Assembly: GCA_023105745.1 (NCBI GenBank)
Contig: JALGQZ010000007.1
Location: forward strand, 55,099,569 to 55,163,568
Direction: 5' to 3'
Source of the DNA: Austropuccinia psidii
Lineage: Eukaryota > Basidiomycota > Pucciniomycetes > Pucciniales > Sphaerophragmiaceae
DNA: 64,000 bases
Shown here: piece after piece, positions 59,956-64,000 of the stretch
Layout: each line of letters starts with the position of its first letter
How positions within the stretch are numbered: position 1 is the stretch's first letter
The notes under the pieces: generated by a model
Seen by the model: the letters and a program-made list of their open reading frames with translations, nothing else
Told to the model about the DNA's origin: nothing
The model's database searches: none
Made by a program: the position numbers and the translations under genes

Positions 59956-60455
59956 NNNNNNNNNNNNNNNNNNNNNNNNNNNNNNNNNNNNNNNNNNNNN
60001 NNNNNNNNNNNNNNNNNNNNNNNNNNNNNNNNNNNNNNNNNNNNNNNNNNNNNNNNNNNNNNNNNNNNNNNNNNNNNNNNNNNNNNNNNNNNNNNNNNNN
60101 NNNNNNNNNNNNNNNNNNNNNNNNNNNNNNNNNNNNNNNNNNNNNNNNNNNNNNNNNNNNNNNNNNNNNNNNNNNNNNNNNNNNNNNNNNNNNNNNNNNN
60201 NNNNNNNNNNNNNNNNNNNNNNNNNNNNNNNNNNNNNNNNNNNNNNNNNNNNNNNNNNNNNNNNNNNNNNNNNNNNNNNNNNNNNNNNNNNNNNNNNNNN
60301 NNNNNNNNNNNNNNNNNNNNNNNNNNNNNNNNNNNNNNNNNNNNNNNNNNNNNNNNNNNNNNNNNNNNNNNNNNNNNNNNNNNNNNNNNNNNNNNNNNNN
60401 NNNNNNNNNNNNNNNNNNNNNNNNNNNNNNNNNNNNNNNNNNNNNNNNNNNNNNN
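59956..60455. other. Assembly gap (500 N)
   Basis: Exactly 500 unknown bases, a round number typical of a gap of unestimated size. It separates two different simple-sequence arrays, so the true distance is unknown. Confidence 0.99.
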
Positions 60456-60548
60456 AAGGTATAACATTTAAATAGACCTCCCAGTCTGAGATATTTATAG
60501 GATAATGATAAAGAAACTATTACTATCAGCCTCTACTCATGAGATTAA

Positions 60549-63085
60549 AATACAAAAAAATACAAAAAAATACAAAAAAATACAAAAAAATACAAAAAAA
60601 ATACAAAAAGATACAAAAAAATACAAAAAAAATACAAAACAAATACAAAAAAATACAAAAAAATACAAAAAAATACAAAAAAATACAAACAAAACAAAAA
60701 TACAAAAAAATACAAAAAAAACATACAAAAATACAAAAAAATACAAAAAATACAAAAAAATACAAAAAAAATACAAAAAAATACAAAAAAATACAAAAAA
60801 ACATACAAAAAAATACAAAAAAAATACAAAAATACAAAAAAATACAAAAATACAAAAAAATACAAAAAAATACAAAAAAATACAAAAAATAACAAAAAAA
60901 TACAAAAAAAATACAAAAAAATACAAAAAAATACAAAAAAATACAAAAAAATACAAAAAAATCACAAAAAAATACAAAAAATACAAAACAATACAAAAAA
61001 ATACAAAAAATACAAAAAAATACAAAAAAATACAAAAAATACAAAAAAATACAAAAAAATACTAAAAAAATACAAAAAATACAAAAAAATACAAACAATA
61101 CAAACAATACAAAAAAATACAAAAAATACAAAAAAATACAAAAAATACAAAAAAATACAAAAGAACATACAAAATACAAAAAAATACAAAAAAAATACAA
61201 AAAATACAAAAAAAATAACAAAAAAATACCAAAAAATACAAAATACAAAAAAATACAAAAAAATTACAAAAAAATACAAAAAATACAAAAAAATACAAAA
61301 AATACCAAACAAAAAACAAAAAATACTAAAAAAATACAAACAAAACAAAAAAATACAAAAACACAAAAAAATACAAAAAAATACAAAAAAATACAAAAAA
61401 ATACAAAAAAATACAAAAAATACAAAAAAATACAAAAAAATACAAAAAATACAAAAAAAATACAAAAAAAATAAACAAAAAATACAAAAAAATACAAAAA
61501 AATAACAAAAAAATACAAAAAAAAAAATACAAAAAATACAAAAAAATACAAAAAAAATACAAAATAATAACAAACAAAAATACAAAAAAATACAAAAAAT
61601 ACAAAAAAATACAAAAATACCAAAAAAAACAAAATTACAAAAAAAATACAAAAAATACAAAAAAATACAAAAAAATACAAACAAATATACAAAAAATACA
61701 TAAAAATACATAACAAAATACAAAAAAATTACAAAAAAATACAAAAAAATACAAAAAAATACTAAAAATACAAAACAATACAAAAAATAAAAAAATACAA
61801 AAAAATACAAAAAAATAAAAAAAAAAATAAAAAAATTACAAAAAATATCAAAAAAATACAAAAAAATACAAAAAAATATACAAAAAAATAATTAACAAAA
61901 AAAACAAAAAAATACAAAAAATAATACAAAAAAAAATACAAAAAAAATACAAAAAAATACAATACAAAAAATACAAAAAAATACAAAAAAATACAAAAAA
62001 AATACAAAAAAATACAAAAAATACAAAAAAATACAAAAATACAAAAAATACAAAAAAAATTACAAAAAAATACAAAAAAAACAACAAAATACAAAAAAAT
62101 ACAAAAACAAAATACAACAAAAAAAAACAACAAAAAATACAAAAAATAAAATACAAAAAAAATACAAAAAATATACAAAAAAAATACAAAAAAATACAAA
62201 AAATACAAAAAAATACAAAAAAATACAAAAAAATACAAAAAAAATACAAAAAATACAGAAAAATACAAAAAATACAAAAAATACAAAAAATACAAAAAAT
62301 ACAAAAATATACAAAAAATACAATAAAAAAATACAAAAAATACAAAAAACACAAAAAATACAAAAAATAACAAAAAATACAAAAAATACAAAAAATACAA
62401 AAAATACAAAAAATAATACAAAAAATACAAAAAATACAAAAAATACAAAAAATACAAAAAATACAAAAAATACAAAAAATACAAAAAATACAAAAAATAC
62501 AAAAAATACAAAAAATACAAAAAATACAAAAATACAAAAAAATACAAAAAATACAAAAAATACAAAAAATACAAAAAATACAAAAAATACAAAAAATACA
62601 AAAAATACAAAAAATACAAAAAATACAAAAAAATACAAAAAAATACAAAAAATACAAAAAATACAAAAAATACAAAAAATACAAAAAATACAAAAAATAC
62701 AAAAAATACAAAAAATACAAAAAATACAAAAAATACAAAAATACAAAAAATACAAAAAATACAAAAAAATACAAAAAATACAAAAAAATACAAAAAATAC
62801 AAAAAATACAAAAAATACAAAAAATACAAAAAATACAAAAAATACAAAAAATACAAAAGAAATACAAAAAATACAAAAAATACAAAAAATACAAAAAATA
62901 CAAAAAATACAAAAAATACAAAAAATACAAAAAAATACAAAAAAATACAAAAAATACAAAAAATACAAAAAATACAAAAAATACAAAAAATACAAAAAAT
63001 ACAAAAAATACAAAAAATACAAAAAATACAAAAAATACAAAAAATACAAAAAATACAAAAAATACAAAAAATACAAAAAATACAA
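60549..63085. repeat. Simple-sequence array of TACAAAAAA units
   Basis: About 2.5 kb of TAC followed by 5-8 A. The left part mixes 9- and 10-base units with variants (TACAAACA, CATACAAA); from about 62,260 to 63,080 the unit is almost uniformly the nonamer TACAAAAAA. The plus strand has virtually no G. All long frames here (both strands) are translations of the repeat and not genes. Confidence 0.97.
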
Positions 63086-64000
63086 ATAACATAGATGAAA
63101 TGAAAAACATATTAAAAACAAATATTTCAGAATTACAAAAACAGACATAATTATTTCATAAAAATTGAATCATTGAACATAAAAATTTTTAATCTTTCAC
63201 CTTTTTCAATTCTTGGCTCAAAAAAGAATTTCTTACAATTATGAATAATGAGAAGCATTAGAAGAATGTGGCTGAGCCAAAAAAAACAATAACAAACCAA
63301 AGCATATATATTTTAAAATTTGAATATTAAAATTTTTTTCAAATCTAAGTAAGCTTAAAAAGTAATAAACTAAGTGGGAAAAACTTTGACAAAATTTTAA
63401 CACAATTTCAACATGAAAAAAAATGAAATTACATAGAACTTTGATTCAAAGCATAGGTATATTGTAATGATAACAGATCATAATTAACAAGTAATTTCAA
63501 ACTTTCTAACCCATCTGACAAGTATTGTTATTTAATAAATTTAAAAACTGTTATTAACATACTACATCATTATAGTAATATTTTGAAATTTTTATACAAC
63601 AATTTGTATCTCTTATTTAAGTAAAGTAGTATCTTAATTATAGTGTGGCAAATTCATTGTGGTATTTGTTGTGTTTGAAAGTAATCTTTAAAAATTGAAT
63701 TTTTCCCTGATTAATTAATTCCAATTATCAATACCAAAAATAAATTTCAATAAGAGAAATTCTTATTCACAGAAAACAAGAATTCTTTTTAATGAGTAAA
63801 AACTGAAATTTCTCTTTGTCAAAATAAAGATGAGGAATAGGTGATTTTTTTTTAAGTATTATCAATATTTCTTGAAAGATATTTCAAACCTGCTAAAGCC
63901 TTTTTGATTTCATGTAAGATATATGGAAGGAAGAAAATATCATTTTTCTTGAGAAATATTCAATTTTTGTAAAATATATTTGTTATAAATCCTAGTTTTT
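63086..64000. other. AT-rich end of window, no gene seen
   Basis: No frame, repeat or transposon motif could be recognised. Confidence 0.4.

Noticed and set aside
59833..60475. Open frames running through the N block
   Set aside because: Unknown bases cannot support coding sequence.
54060..63085. CRISPR-like regular repeat spacing
   Set aside because: There is no separate spacer sequence; units are 9-11 bases of simple DNA in a eukaryotic genome.
60505..63148. Long Cys/Ile/Phe/Leu/Tyr frames (up to about 420 codons) and Lys/Gln/Asn/Thr frames in the right array
   Set aside because: They are translations of the TACAAAAAA repeat on both strands. Their length comes from absence of stops in the unit and not from selection.

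Overview
This is a eukaryotic, intron-bearing, very AT-rich window that looks like a fungal genome, most likely a rust (Pucciniales) with a TE-swollen genome such as Austropuccinia. The taxon is an inference. It rests on the gene families (an Opi3-type phospholipid methyltransferase, a carnitine acyltransferase), short GT-AG introns with CTAAC-type branch points, Asn/Gln/Ser-rich AT-biased coding sequence, and abundant Ty1/copia and Ty3/gypsy remnants. Only three host genes can be supported; nearly all the rest is transposon debris, minisatellite or simple-sequence satellite.

Layout. 1-3.4 kb: decayed copia pol (+) running into its 3' LTR. 4.8-10.1 kb: Ty3/gypsy 3' half (+) with a 1437-bp 3' LTR bounded by TGTCAGCC/GGCTGACA; its integrase is split by a 1911-bp TG...CA element with a CTTAC target duplication. 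10.1-15.7 kb: nested LTR-family debris and AT-rich DNA. 15.7-20.7 kb: a structurally complete young copia element (-) with two nearly identical LTRs, AGTAT target duplications, PBS, PPT, and a gag-pol frame interrupted only by three UGA codons. 22.0-22.9 kb: OPI3-like gene in five exons, an island of higher-GC DNA. 23-32.8 kb: gypsy 3' fragment (-), a decayed unrecognised gene with an intron, and two minisatellites. 32.9-37.7 kb: highly decayed gypsy (+). 37.8-41.5 kb: antisense copy of the 1.9-kb LTR family, itself split by another copy. 43.9-46.1 kb: degenerate ~70-bp tandem repeat.

47.0-52.9 kb: two tandem host genes on the + strand. The first is an 895-aa NDP-kinase-fold protein with large prion-like low-complexity segments, a disturbed catalytic motif and a repeated K/R-A-x-x-L-R module. 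The second is a 663-aa carnitine O-acyltransferase, with sequence hints of dual mitochondrial/peroxisomal targeting. 54.1-60.0 kb: a 5.9-kb array of 10/11-bp T-tract units. 59,956-60,455: exactly 500 N. 60.5-63.1 kb: a second array (9/10-bp A-tract units) with the opposite strand bias. 63.1-64 kb: AT-rich DNA with no gene seen.

The two metabolic enzymes act in separate processes (phosphatidylcholine synthesis; acyl/acetyl-carnitine shuttling) and no operon-like logic is implied. The observations most worth following up are the helically phased satellite, the UGA-only interruptions in a young copia, and the unusual NDPK-like protein.
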